Shown in pieces: positions 17,830 through 26,239 of a stretch of DNA of 64,000 nucleotides (position 1 is its first letter; the number at the start of each line of letters is the position of its first letter). Position numbers and translations under genes: made by a program. Location: the NCBI GenBank assembly GCA_943330745.2, contig CALQIX020000018.1, positions 1-64,000 of the forward strand, given 5' to 3'. This stretch comes from Lishizhenia tianjinensis (GTDB lineage Bacteria; Bacteroidota; Bacteroidia; Flavobacteriales_D; Crocinitomicaceae). The notes beneath the pieces were generated by a model. That model was not told the DNA's origin, ran no database searches, and saw only the letters and a list, made by a program, of their open reading frames with translations.

Positions 17830-18588
17830 ATGTACGACGAACGAATTGAAGCATTCATGAAACTTGCCTTAGTGGATGGGGTTTTAACCGAAAAGGAAAG
17901 GGAAGTATTGATCCGTAAAGCAGTGGAAGCAGGAATAGATCAAGATGAATTTGAAATGGTTTTAGATGCACGGCTGTTTGAAAAAAATGCTGAAAAAACA
18001 GAAGAAGAGCCAATTGTTGAAAAATCGGCGACAGAAATACCTCCTGTAATTCCTCCTGAAGTCAAACAATCGAAATCAGATTTATCCAAATGTCCCGCTT
18101 GTGGAGGTGTCCTTCCGGCTTATGCAGCGCGTTGCACGGAGTGTAATTTTGAAATTTCAGAACGGGACTCGAATGCAACGATTCAAAAATTGTTTGAAAT
18201 GTTGAATGAAATTGAGTCCTCTCGTCAAGATGAAACCGATTTATCCAATCCCATGGCTGCCATTGGCAATTTTTATGCAAAATCATTCTCGAGTATTTTA
18301 GGTCCTGGAACCATTGAACGAAAAAAAATGGAGGTTATTTCTAGTTTTCCTATTCCAACGACAAAAGTTGACATGCTTGAGTTTTTAGCATTGGCACTGC
18401 CTAAGGCAAAACAAAAAGGAAACTTTTTAACGCGAAATTCCGCTGAAAATAAAGTTCACAATGAAATGGTTCCTGTTTGGAAAACAAAATGCGAACAAAT
18501 CATCATTAAAGCACGATTTTCGTTGAAAGACGATCCTAAAATTCTTTTAGAAATAAATAACTATGCAAAACAAATTGAAATAAATTAA
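17830..18588 (+). CDS. TerB-like / zinc-ribbon protein
   Basis: A 252-residue cytosolic protein. Residues 1-50 form an acidic helical bundle like a short TerB/tellurite-resistance domain (LALVDGVLTEKEREVLIRKA, GIDQDEFEMVL). A low-complexity linker rich in E, K and P follows. A zinc ribbon at about residues 93-114 has two CxxC pairs (CPACGG and CTEC). The C-terminal ~130 residues are helical and not recognised. It lies 3 bp before the SPFH gene, so the two are almost certainly co-expressed. TerB-like and zinc-ribbon parts often adapt proteins to membrane-stress complexes, so a role as partner or adaptor of the SPFH scaffold is likely (inference). Confidence 0.7.
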   Translation: MYDERIEAFMKLALVDGVLTEKEREVLIRKAVEAGIDQDEFEMVLDARLFEKNAEKTEEEPIVEKSATEIPPVIPPEVKQSKSDLSKCPACGGVLPAYAARCTECNFEISERDSNATIQKLFEMLNEIESSRQDETDLSNPMAAIGNFYAKSFSSILGPGTIERKKMEVISSFPIPTTKVDMLEFLALALPKAKQKGNFLTRNSAENKVHNEMVPVWKTKCEQIIIKARFSLKDDPKILLEINNYAKQIEIN

Positions 18589-18591
18589 ATT

Positions 18592-19929
18592 ATGGGTTTA
18601 TTTAAAAGTTCAGAAGGTGGTTTTATGGATGTCATCCGTTGTGATGAATCAGATTATTTGGTTTGGAAATGGAGGCCTGCGGGTGATTCTGAAAATTCCG
18701 TAAAAGAAAATTCGATTAGATACGGAAGTAGCTTGCGGGTGAAACAAGGAGAAGTTGCCGTATTTGTATATTCAAAAGATGGAGGCGAAATTCAAGATTT
18801 TATTGTAGGGCCGCATGACGAAACCATTAAAACAGCGAATTTCCCGATTCTCTCCAATATCGTTGGAACTGCATTTGGAGGCCAAAGCCCTTTTCAAGCG
18901 GAAGTTTATTTTATCAATGTTTCAGGTAATAATCAGTTAAAATTTGGAATACCTTATTTTGATGTCTTTGATCCGCGCTTTCTTGATTTTTCAGTTCCTG
19001 TTTCTGTTCGTGGAACATTAACATTTAATTTAACGGATTACCAATCTTTTATCCAGTTAAATAGATTGATTGATTTTAGTAAAGAAGATTTATTCAATCA
19101 AGTGAAAGATGCCATAACCAAAAGAATTAAACAAGTTGTAACCAATTTACCCGCTGAAACACAAAGGCCGGTCATACAAATTGAGCGAAACATCATAGAA
19201 GTAAATGAACGCATTACGCCAGAAATTCAACAGCGGCTCGTTTCAGATTTTGGACTCAATTTAAAAGCGTTGGATATTAGCGCCATTGAAATCAATAAGG
19301 AAACAGAAGATTATCAAAAATTGGCTGCCATTACAGCGGATCAAGTTACTAAGACTATTGATGCCCAAAACGCAGTGAATATCAAAAACTTGGTTGATAC
19401 GCAAGAAATTAATGCACAGAATTTAGAAGAAACCCTTCGGATACAAAGGGAAGAGGCTCAACGCTCTCAAAAACTACAAACCGAAACTAATTTCATTAAT
19501 ACCCATGCATTGAATCAGCAAGCAGATGTACTTAAAACTGCTGCCGATAGTTTAGGAACGATGGGTCAGGTTGGAGGTGGTGAAGGTTCAGGAATGAATG
19601 CGGCGGGAATGATGACCGGAATGGCTTTAGGAGGCGCTATGGGAAATCAAATGGCAGGAATGATGAATCAAATGGGACAAAACATCCATCAAAATCAACA
19701 GGCTCCACCTCCTTTACCAACTTCCATTAGTTATTTCATTGTTTTGAACGGACAACAAGCAGGACCATTTTCAATGACAGAACTAACACAATTAGTTGCG
19801 AATAATCAACTAACCAAAGAAACATATGTATGGAAAGCTGGAATGGGAAATTGGGAAAAGGCGGAGTTGGTACAAGAGTTAATCTCGCTTTTCGCACAAG
19901 TTCCACCCCCTCTTCCACCAACAATTTAA
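18592..19929 (+). CDS. SPFH-domain protein with C-terminal GYF_2 domain
   Basis: A 445-residue protein. The N-terminal ~300 residues are an SPFH/virion-core-like domain resembling Bacillus YdjI: VVIRCDESDYLVWKW-type start, VRVKQGEVAVFVY-like strand, VRGTLTFNLTDYQSF, LDISAIEIN. A helical QR-rich stalk follows (about 280-320). A Gly/Met-rich linker spans about 325-365 (MTGMALGGAMGNQMAGMMNQ). A GYF_2/DUF4339 domain ends the protein (about 380-435: GPFSMTELTQLV, VWKAGMGNWEKA). YdjI-type SPFH proteins form membrane-associated scaffolds that recruit phage-shock proteins in B. subtilis; GYF_2 domains bind proline-rich peptides. It shares an operon with a zinc-ribbon protein, a second GYF_2 protein and a membrane protein, suggesting a membrane-stress or microdomain complex (inference). 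Confidence 0.85.
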   Translation: MGLFKSSEGGFMDVIRCDESDYLVWKWRPAGDSENSVKENSIRYGSSLRVKQGEVAVFVYSKDGGEIQDFIVGPHDETIKTANFPILSNIVGTAFGGQSPFQAEVYFINVSGNNQLKFGIPYFDVFDPRFLDFSVPVSVRGTLTFNLTDYQSFIQLNRLIDFSKEDLFNQVKDAITKRIKQVVTNLPAETQRPVIQIERNIIEVNERITPEIQQRLVSDFGLNLKALDISAIEINKETEDYQKLAAITADQVTKTIDAQNAVNIKNLVDTQEINAQNLEETLRIQREEAQRSQKLQTETNFINTHALNQQADVLKTAADSLGTMGQVGGGEGSGMNAAGMMTGMALGGAMGNQMAGMMNQMGQNIHQNQQAPPPLPTSISYFIVLNGQQAGPFSMTELTQLVANNQLTKETYVWKAGMGNWEKAELVQELISLFAQVPPPLPPTI

Positions 19930-19941
19930 CTATATATTTCG

Positions 19942-20289
19942 ATGAATGATTCCGATTTTTTTTCAGTAGATAAACTCGTTGAATTTGGACTAGGATTGGC
20001 CATCTCTCAGCAAATGGTTGCTTCAATGAATTACACAATCAATAATTCCATTACTCCAGGTGCATCTCATGTGCCTACTCCCAATCTTTCTGCCGAATTG
20101 TTCTTTTTTGCACTTGAAAATCAAGCAATGGGACCATTTTCGGGGAAAGAAACCTTGGACTTAATACAAAATGGAAAGATAAACAAGGAAACGCTTGCTT
20201 GGAAACCGGGCAATGCCGCTTGGAAAAAAATTGAAGAAATGCCTGAAATATTGAAGTATATTGCACTTGTTCCACCCCAATTACCTTAA
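19942..20289 (+). CDS. Stand-alone GYF_2 domain protein
   Basis: A 115-residue protein. The first ~50 residues are variable. The rest is one GYF_2 domain (ELFFFALENQAMGPFSGKET, NKETLAWKPGNAAWKKI) with the same layout as the C-terminal domain of the preceding SPFH protein, followed by the same proline-rich tail (VPPQLP against VPPPLPP). It looks like a partial duplicate of the SPFH gene end, 12 bp downstream of it. GYF_2 domains mediate protein contacts through proline-rich ligands. The two tails are themselves proline-rich, so mutual binding is possible (inference). Confidence 0.75.
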   Translation: MNDSDFFSVDKLVEFGLGLAISQQMVASMNYTINNSITPGASHVPTPNLSAELFFFALENQAMGPFSGKETLDLIQNGKINKETLAWKPGNAAWKKIEEMPEILKYIALVPPQLP

Positions 20290-20298
20290 CATTTGACT

Positions 20299-20658
20299 AT
20301 GAAAATAAACTATGTTTTACTTTTTTTCGCTGTCTCCATTTCAGCATTGATGGCCTATGGCTTTTTGTTACTTCCGGCAATTTTAGAAAGTTCGACTAAT
20401 TTTAAACTTACCATTGGTTTAAATATGTTTCTCGTTTTTTCACTATGCTTGACATTGGGAATAGCAATTTCAGGTCCTTCCAAAAAAGCTACTTTACTTA
20501 TTCGAACAATTGGATTTACCAGCTTTATTTTGTCATTCGTCTTATTTTTTATCCTTAAAATGTTGGTGGTGTCAAATGGAATAATCATTGTATTATCGGG
20601 ACTTTTTTTCTTGTTCACACTGCTCATCACCTTTGCTCTTCAGAAAAGTAAGGTGTAA
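20299..20658 (+). CDS. Four-helix small membrane protein, unknown
   Basis: A 119-residue protein made almost entirely of four hydrophobic helices (about 5-25, 37-57, 67-87, 93-113) joined by short loops such as GPSKKATLL. ATG at 20299 is preferred over a TTG six bases upstream. It lies 9 bp after the GYF_2 gene, so it probably belongs to the SPFH operon and may be its membrane partner. I recognise no family. Confidence 0.65.
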   Translation: MKINYVLLFFAVSISALMAYGFLLLPAILESSTNFKLTIGLNMFLVFSLCLTLGIAISGPSKKATLLIRTIGFTSFILSFVLFFILKMLVVSNGIIIVLSGLFFLFTLLITFALQKSKV

Positions 20659-20669
20659 CAATTTATTTC

Positions 20670-21566
20670 ATGCGTAAAATTCGATTCGGATTTCTTATTT
20701 TCCCTTATTTCTTCCTTTTTTCAGGAAATGCTCAAATGATTGATAATAAAGTAGGAAATGCATTTTCTCAACTTCCATTTTTTAATCAATCATTTATCTA
20801 TAAAAACAAAATTAAACGCCTTAGAGGAAGTTTTTCAATTACCAGCCCAACGACTTCAATCATGCAAACAGGTTTATATTCCGTGTATGAATTTGATGAT
20901 AAAGGCAGATTAAAATATACCTTGGAAACCTATCAAGGAACGGAACGGAAAGATTCATTGGAAAATTTTTTCTATTACAATGACGCTAATTTACTTACCC
21001 AACATCGGAAAAAAGAATTCAATGGATATACCTCGATCCTCAATGAATACAATGAAGATGGACGTATTCAGAAACAAGTATATCGACGCGATATTTTGGA
21101 TGAAAACAATCAAATAAAGGAATCTTTCGTAATTAGTGAAGAAACCATGACATATGAGGTATCTGCTCTGACGGAGAAACAAATAATTTATAATAATTAC
21201 AATTTGCCCTACCTAGAAATAACTAGAAAGTACAATGCTGATAAATACTTAATTGAAGAAATTGAACAATCGAGAACGACAGCGGGGGTTTACAAGAAAA
21301 CATTCACCTACGATAATCATGGATGGGTAGAATCGATCAAAAAATTCAGTGGCGAATCTGAGGACCCAGTAGAAGAAAAAAGATTTAAGTATGACGCTTT
21401 TGGAAACGTAACTAATATTTATTCCTATTCCTTCGGCGATCTCAAAGAAGAAAAAGAAATTTATTACAATGAAAAATCATTCATTTTATCTAATATGCTC
21501 GTCATAGATCCCAAAACAAAGCGGGTGAAAATCTTACAATTCAAAGACAAGTTATTTTATAATTAA
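20670..21566 (+). CDS. Secreted protein with YD/RHS-like repeats
   Basis: A 298-residue exported protein. The signal peptide (MRKIRFGFLIFPYFFLFSGNAQ) is followed by about eight short beta-hairpin repeats of the type YEFDDKGRLKYTLETY, NEYNEDGRIQKQ, YDNHGWVESIKKF, KYDAFGNVTNIY and YYNEKSFILS. These resemble the YD repeats of RHS proteins and the DUF4595-like cell-surface proteins of Bacteroidota. There is no RHS core motif or toxin tail. It is 11 bp after the membrane-protein gene, at the end of the SPFH operon. Likely periplasmic or surface; function unknown. Confidence 0.7.
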   Translation: MRKIRFGFLIFPYFFLFSGNAQMIDNKVGNAFSQLPFFNQSFIYKNKIKRLRGSFSITSPTTSIMQTGLYSVYEFDDKGRLKYTLETYQGTERKDSLENFFYYNDANLLTQHRKKEFNGYTSILNEYNEDGRIQKQVYRRDILDENNQIKESFVISEETMTYEVSALTEKQIIYNNYNLPYLEITRKYNADKYLIEEIEQSRTTAGVYKKTFTYDNHGWVESIKKFSGESEDPVEEKRFKYDAFGNVTNIYSYSFGDLKEEKEIYYNEKSFILSNMLVIDPKTKRVKILQFKDKLFYN

Positions 21567-21604
21567 TTGTAACTTTTACTCTACTTTTCTGTCCTATTAG
21601 CTCA

Positions 21605-22090
21605 ATGACACGAGGCGATTACAATACTGCCGTTGATTTATACTCTGATGGATTATACAGGTTTGCCCTAAAGCAAGTCTTGGATCGCGATATTGCACAA
21701 GATTTGGTTCAAGATACATTCATGAAAGTCTGGGAAAAGCGAGAAAATATACAAGCCGAAAAGGTCAAATCTTATTTGTTTACTACACTATATCATTTAG
21801 TGGTTGATTGGTCCAAAAAACCCAAAACAATCCAGAGTAATTCATCGCAAGGTCACTTATTTGTTTCAAAAGAATCACACTCTTTCGATTTAGAATCAAC
21901 GATTGAAGAAGCACTTCAAAAATTGAATTACATACAAAAAACGGTATTGTTATTTCGCGATTATGAAGGATATACCTATTCAGAAATTGGTGAAATGACG
22001 GGATTATCCGAAACCCAAGTGAAAGTCTATATTTTTAGGGCACGTAAGCAAATGAAAGAATATTTTGTTCGTATAGAGAATGTTGTGTAA
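21605..22090 (+). CDS. ECF-type RNA polymerase sigma factor
   Basis: A 161-residue sigma-70 family factor with only regions 2 and 4. Region 2 has LYRFALKQVLDRDIAQDLVQD and FMKVWEKRENI. Region 4 is a helix-turn-helix (LFRDYEGYTYSEIGEMTGLS, VKVYIFRARKQMKEYF). ECF factors redirect transcription in response to envelope signals and are normally held by a membrane anti-sigma factor. Its stop overlaps the next ATG by one base, so the downstream single-pass membrane protein is very probably its regulator. The autoregulated promoter could not be identified. Confidence 0.92.
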   Translation: MTRGDYNTAVDLYSDGLYRFALKQVLDRDIAQDLVQDTFMKVWEKRENIQAEKVKSYLFTTLYHLVVDWSKKPKTIQSNSSQGHLFVSKESHSFDLESTIEEALQKLNYIQKTVLLFRDYEGYTYSEIGEMTGLSETQVKVYIFRARKQMKEYFVRIENVV

Positions 22091-23097
22091 TGAAACAGAT
22101 AATCAATTATACTAATTTTGAAGCATTTTACTTGGATTTTTTCGAAGGAAAGTTAAGTGAAACAGATCGTAATGAATTGTTGCGTTTTTTAGAGAATAAT
22201 CCGTCCTTAAAAACAACCTTAAACGATCTTGATTTTCATGTTAAAACTAATTATCAAGAGAAATGTCCTGAACAAATAAAGGAGAATTTATATCAGTTTT
22301 CTGAAGAAGATTCGCCAATTAATGCTGCCTCTTTATCCTTTTTTCAATCGGCATATATGGATGGGATTTTATCTGCAGAAAAACAAAAAGAGTTAGAATT
22401 GTTTGAAAAAAGCAATGAGGCATTTACTCAATCAGCCAAACTTTTTGCTCACACCAAATTAGCTCCAGATTTCACTATTGTTTATAAGGACAAATTAAAA
22501 CTCAAAAAACGGAAGAGTAATTTGTCTCTATTTAAAAGTTTTATATATACTTTGGCAGCTGCATGTGTTGTTTGTTTAGTGATTTTTAAATTTAAAAACA
22601 CAGAGCAGACAACAGGTTCAAGTATTAACCGGATTGTAAAATCAACTCCAAGGAAGATTCAAAAAACAAAGAATAATTCTGATACGTCAAATTTTTCAAA
22701 TTCGTTTCTTGCAAAAGGGTCACTAAAAGTCTTAAAGAAGAAGATAGTCGTTCCTTCAAATCAAATTCCCGAAAATCATAAAAATCAAAGATTAGCTCAA
22801 CAAACAGATATACAACCTGTAATCATTGATTCACTTCTTGAAAATTTAAGTATAAAAAGGAAGGAGATTAAGCAACAAGAAGAGTTTGCATTTCATTCAA
22901 AGGAAGAAGTTCCAGTAAAAGCTGAATCCGTTACAAAAAATGAAGGTGTAACCCATAAAAGGGTTCCCCTACTTACAAAATTGGCCAGTAAAATATTTCA
23001 TACAAACATTAGAATTGCGAAGAAAAGCCAATTAAAATCGGATGTATATTATTTAATAATTGGTTCCTTTCAAGTAACTCGAAACATAAGTAAGTAG
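22090..23097 (+). CDS. Single-pass membrane protein, probable anti-sigma factor
   Basis: A 335-residue protein whose ATG overlaps the sigma gene's stop. The N-terminal ~145 residues are cytosolic and helical, with two similar acidic modules (YLDFFEGKLSETDRNELLRF and FFQSAYMDGILSAEKQKELE). Each resembles the short YxxG.L...e...l module seen at the N-terminus of anti-sigma and zinc-finger-like regulators. One membrane helix follows (about 150-166, FIYTLAAACVVCLVIFKF). The C-terminal ~165 residues are a basic, Lys-rich periplasmic region without a recognisable domain; it is not FecR-like. The role is inferred from gene order and topology. Confidence 0.65.
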   Translation: MKQIINYTNFEAFYLDFFEGKLSETDRNELLRFLENNPSLKTTLNDLDFHVKTNYQEKCPEQIKENLYQFSEEDSPINAASLSFFQSAYMDGILSAEKQKELELFEKSNEAFTQSAKLFAHTKLAPDFTIVYKDKLKLKKRKSNLSLFKSFIYTLAAACVVCLVIFKFKNTEQTTGSSINRIVKSTPRKIQKTKNNSDTSNFSNSFLAKGSLKVLKKKIVVPSNQIPENHKNQRLAQQTDIQPVIIDSLLENLSIKRKEIKQQEEFAFHSKEEVPVKAESVTKNEGVTHKRVPLLTKLASKIFHTNIRIAKKSQLKSDVYYLIIGSFQVTRNISK

Positions 23098-23161
23098 TTT
23101 TCCCCTCTTTCGCAACTTTATCAAGTGCAAAATGGTTAAATTTGTTTTAAATTCTATTAAA

Positions 23162-23758
23162 ATGCAAGTTCCAGTTACGGTTTATACAGAGATGACTCCA
23201 AATCCAACCACTATGAAATTTGTGGCAAACAAATATTTATTGGTAAGTGGAGAATCTGTCGAATTTAAAAATAGTGCAGCATCTAAAGGGTATTCTCCTT
23301 TTGCGGAAGAGTTATTCAAATTTCCTTTTGTCAATGGTGTTTTTATTGCCGCAAATTTTGTTACGATAACTAAAACAGATAATGTTCCTTGGGATTTTAT
23401 TACCATGGAATTGCGTGAGTTTGTGAAAAACTGGATTGCAGATGGAAACGATGTTTTGGTTCAAATGCCACCAGAAAAACCAGTAGTTGTAGAAAATACT
23501 TCAACCATTGCAGTTTACGAACCCCATGAAATTGATGATGCCATCCGTTCGCTACTTGATGAGTATGTTAGGCCTGCGGTTGAAAGCGATGGTGGTGCTA
23601 TTGATTACAGAGGATTTTCAGACGGGAAGGTAACCGTTGTGCTAAAAGGTTCTTGTGCCGGATGTCCATCTTCCACTGCAACGCTTAAAGGCGGAATTGA
23701 AAATTTATTGAAACAACACCTGCCTGAAGTACAGGAAGTTGTGGCTGAAAATGGATAA
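23162..23758 (+). CDS. NifU/Nfu-type Fe-S cluster scaffold protein
   Basis: A 198-residue protein with an N-terminal Nfu_N domain (TEMTPNPTTMKFVANKYL, SPFAEELFKFPFVNGVF). The C-terminal NifU domain (about 125-195) has LLDEYVRPAVESDGGAIDY and the cluster-binding CxxC in KGSCAGCPSS. It carries or assembles [4Fe-4S] clusters and passes them to apo-enzymes in the cytosol. ATG at 23162 is preferred: a longer frame from 23132 would add ten residues that lie outside the family. The peptide-binding lipoprotein gene follows 6 bp later, an unrelated function that is probably just co-transcribed. Confidence 0.93.
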   Translation: MQVPVTVYTEMTPNPTTMKFVANKYLLVSGESVEFKNSAASKGYSPFAEELFKFPFVNGVFIAANFVTITKTDNVPWDFITMELREFVKNWIADGNDVLVQMPPEKPVVVENTSTIAVYEPHEIDDAIRSLLDEYVRPAVESDGGAIDYRGFSDGKVTVVLKGSCAGCPSSTATLKGGIENLLKQHLPEVQEVVAENG

Positions 23759-23764
23759 TAATCA

Positions 23765-25474
23765 ATGGGGTTAATGATAAAGTGGATTTCAATATTAATT
23801 ATACCTTGTTTTTTGGTTGCATGTTCCTCCAATGAAAACGAGTTGCCGAAAGTGGCTCAAGGAGGAAAAAGTTACGGGGGAGAGTTTCGCTTTATGTCAT
23901 TGGAAAAAGTAACAAATCTCTTTCCGATGCATTCATTGGATTTGTATTCTCAGCGAATCAACACACAGATTTTTGAGTCCCTTTTCAAAGAAGACCCATC
24001 CGGAAAAAAAGTAATTCCTCACCTAGTTGAGGAACATTTCGTATCTGCAGATGGACTGAAACACACCATAAAATTACGAAAAGGTATTTATTTTCACGAA
24101 AACGACTGTTTCGAAGAAAAAACGAGAGAGCTAAATGCTGCGGATATTCAATATGTTCTAGAGTTTGCTTGTTCAGGTCTGTCGTTAAATCACCTAGCGC
24201 ATTTATTGGTAAATAAAATTAAGGGGGCTAATGAATTTCACAAAGTTTCAAAAAAATCACTTTCTGCTACTCATATTTCGGGCATCAAGATTATCGATGA
24301 ATATTCACTTTCAATTTCGCTAACTAAACCATACGCTGAGTTTGAAAAGATTTTGTCTCATCCAGGCTTGGGGATTTTCCCGAAGGAGGCCTACCTCCAT
24401 TATGGCACGAAAATGTTGAAGAACCCAGTAGGAACTGGACCTTTTCAATTAGATAAAATGAATGAGGAAGGGATTCGACTTGAACGCAACAACCGTTATT
24501 GGAGAAAAGATTCTTTTGGTAATCAACTGCCTTTTTTGGCTTCTTTAAGCATGAGATACGTGAAAGATAAAAATAGCGAATTGCTTGCTTTTGAAAAAAA
24601 TCAAGTGGACATAGTTTTGGAGGTTCCTGTTGAAAATGTGCAAGATCTTTTTGGATCATTGGCTGAAGCTCAAAGAGGTAAAACGATTCGACACCGTATT
24701 TTTTCTCGAAAGAGTTCTTCAATCAATTACTTGGCTTTTTCATTGGATAAAGAACCCTTCAATAACATCCATGTCCGCAAAGCATTTCAGTTGGCCATTG
24801 ATCGAAATAAGATTGTAAATGATGTTTTATTGGGCGAAGGTTTTCCCGCAATAAATGGGTTTATTCCAGCAATGGAAGGATTTGTTTCGGACTCAACAAT
24901 CCAACTTCCATTTGATCCCTTAAAAGCAAAACAAGAATTAGCCAAGGCGGGCTATCCAGGTGGAGTAGGTTTCCCATCACTTAAATTATGGGTCAATTCC
25001 ATAGATGGTAGCTCAGTAAGCAAGTGGACAAGCGATATTATTGCTCAATTAAAAACAAATTTGGGTATAAATATTCAACTTCAATATTGTTCTTTTAATG
25101 AGAAAACGGAGGCAATTTCTAGAGGAGATGCTCTGATTTGGCGTTCAGGTTGGGTAGCAGATTACCCGGATCCCGAAAGTTTTTTAAGTATATTTTATGC
25201 TGAACACGCTGCTGTAAATCCTTATTGGGGAAATATTAGCACAACAAATTCTTTATTCAATGAAAACTATGAAAAATCGATCGTTGAACAAAATACGCAG
25301 AATCGCATCTTTTATCTAAACCAATGCAACAAGATTTTACTGGATGAAGCCTTAGTAATTCCTGTTTACTCAGATGATTTTTTTGTTGTATTGAATCTTA
25401 TGTTGCGAGACTTTCAAGTTAACTCCCTGGAAACAATGGATTTATCAATGGCTTATTTTAAGGCTATCCAATAG
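23765..25474 (+). CDS. ABC-type peptide/oligopeptide-binding lipoprotein (SBP_bac_5)
   Basis: A 569-residue lipoprotein with signal peptide and lipobox FLVAC (acylated Cys20). The mature part has the bacterial solute-binding family 5 layout: LVEEHFVSADGLKHTIKLRKGIYFH near 90-115, NPVGTGPFQL near 220, the signature region FNNIHVRKAFQLAIDRNKI near 325, and GWVADYPDPESFL near 465. Family 5 proteins capture oligopeptides, nickel or other ligands for an ABC permease. No permease or ATPase gene is adjacent, so the transporter, if any, is elsewhere. The 3' end overlaps the convergent engB by 11 bp. Confidence 0.9.
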   Translation: MGLMIKWISILIIPCFLVACSSNENELPKVAQGGKSYGGEFRFMSLEKVTNLFPMHSLDLYSQRINTQIFESLFKEDPSGKKVIPHLVEEHFVSADGLKHTIKLRKGIYFHENDCFEEKTRELNAADIQYVLEFACSGLSLNHLAHLLVNKIKGANEFHKVSKKSLSATHISGIKIIDEYSLSISLTKPYAEFEKILSHPGLGIFPKEAYLHYGTKMLKNPVGTGPFQLDKMNEEGIRLERNNRYWRKDSFGNQLPFLASLSMRYVKDKNSELLAFEKNQVDIVLEVPVENVQDLFGSLAEAQRGKTIRHRIFSRKSSSINYLAFSLDKEPFNNIHVRKAFQLAIDRNKIVNDVLLGEGFPAINGFIPAMEGFVSDSTIQLPFDPLKAKQELAKAGYPGGVGFPSLKLWVNSIDGSSVSKWTSDIIAQLKTNLGINIQLQYCSFNEKTEAISRGDALIWRSGWVADYPDPESFLSIFYAEHAAVNPYWGNISTTNSLFNENYEKSIVEQNTQNRIFYLNQCNKILLDEALVIPVYSDDFFVVLNLMLRDFQVNSLETMDLSMAYFKAIQ

Positions 25475-26066
25475 CTTTCAGAATTTCTCCAATGTAATTC
25501 AATACACTTTCTTTTCCGTGCTTCGATGTACTAGACGTGGAGAAAACAGGAGGAATTGTTCCCCAAGATTTCGCTAATTCTTTCTTGAATTTCATCAAAT
25601 TTCTTGAAAATTCAGAGGCAGATAATTTATCTAATTTCGTAAAAATAATTGAAAAGGGAATTTGTTTTTCACCACACCAATTTATGAATTCGATGTCAAT
25701 TTTCTGGGGATCCAAACGAGCATCAACCAACACAAAAAGATTAATTAAAGACTCACATTTTGTCAAATAATCCACAATGAATTTTTCCCACGTTGCCCGG
25801 TCTTTTTTTGACGCTCGAGCATATCCATAACCGGGTAAATCCACTAAGTACCAATTTTCATTGATAATGAAGTGGTTAATTAGTCTCGTTTTTCCTGGTG
25901 TCCCTGAAGTTTTTGCCAATTTTTTATTTCCGGTGAGCATATTGATCAATGAAGATTTCCCTACATTCGACCGTCCAATAAAGGCAAATTCCGGTTTACC
26001 ATCCTTCGGACCTTTTTTAAAATCGGTGGAAGAAATAACAAACTCAGCTTGTTTAATTACTAACAT
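25464..26066 (-). CDS. engB: Ribosome biogenesis GTPase EngB/YsxC
   Basis: A 200-residue essential-type GTPase that helps assemble the 50S subunit. All G motifs are clear: G1 GRSNVGKSS, G2 within TSGTPGKTRLIN, G3 DLPGYGYA, G4 TKLDKLS, and a G5-like STSSTSKHG. The frame extends upstream to 26174, but those 36 residues do not fit the family. A -7 box at 26073-26080 lies inside that extension, so ATG at 26066 (MLVIKQAEFVISSTD) is the start. The gene converges with the peptide-binding lipoprotein gene and overlaps its 3' end by 11 bp. Confidence 0.95.
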   Translation of the reverse strand: MLVIKQAEFVISSTDFKKGPKDGKPEFAFIGRSNVGKSSLINMLTGNKKLAKTSGTPGKTRLINHFIINENWYLVDLPGYGYARASKKDRATWEKFIVDYLTKCESLINLFVLVDARLDPQKIDIEFINWCGEKQIPFSIIFTKLDKLSASEFSRNLMKFKKELAKSWGTIPPVFSTSSTSKHGKESVLNYIGEILKAIG

Positions 26067-26072
26067 AAGGCA

Positions 26073-26080
26073 CAAAGTTA
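26073..26080 (-). promoter_or_regulatory. -7 box TAACTTTG of engB
   Basis: Exact TAnnTTTG match ending only 6 bp before the chosen ATG at 26066. Transcription would start at or very near the A of the ATG, giving a leaderless mRNA. The box decides the start, since the longer frame would begin upstream of its own promoter. Confidence 0.6.
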
Positions 26081-26213
26081 ATGAAATAAATTTGGGAACT
26101 TGTGGCAAGATGTGAATGTACTCCCTGTCTCTATCTCTAATCTTTATTTGTTCATACCAATAATTCGAACGCATTTTCCAATTTTTAGGAACTCTATCGC
26201 GTCTGAAAATCGT

Positions 26214-26221
26214 TATCTTTG
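26214..26221 (+). promoter_or_regulatory. -7 box TATCTTTG of lysS
   Basis: Exact TAnnTTTG match ending 18 bp before the ATG at 26240. It overlaps the TTG at 26219 that would be the longest-frame start, which argues against that start. Confidence 0.65.
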
Positions 26222-26239
26222 CAGAACAATATTGAAATT

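Noticed and set aside
26067-26174. N-terminal extension of engB
   Set aside because: It lies upstream of a consensus -7 box and has no counterpart in EngB proteins.
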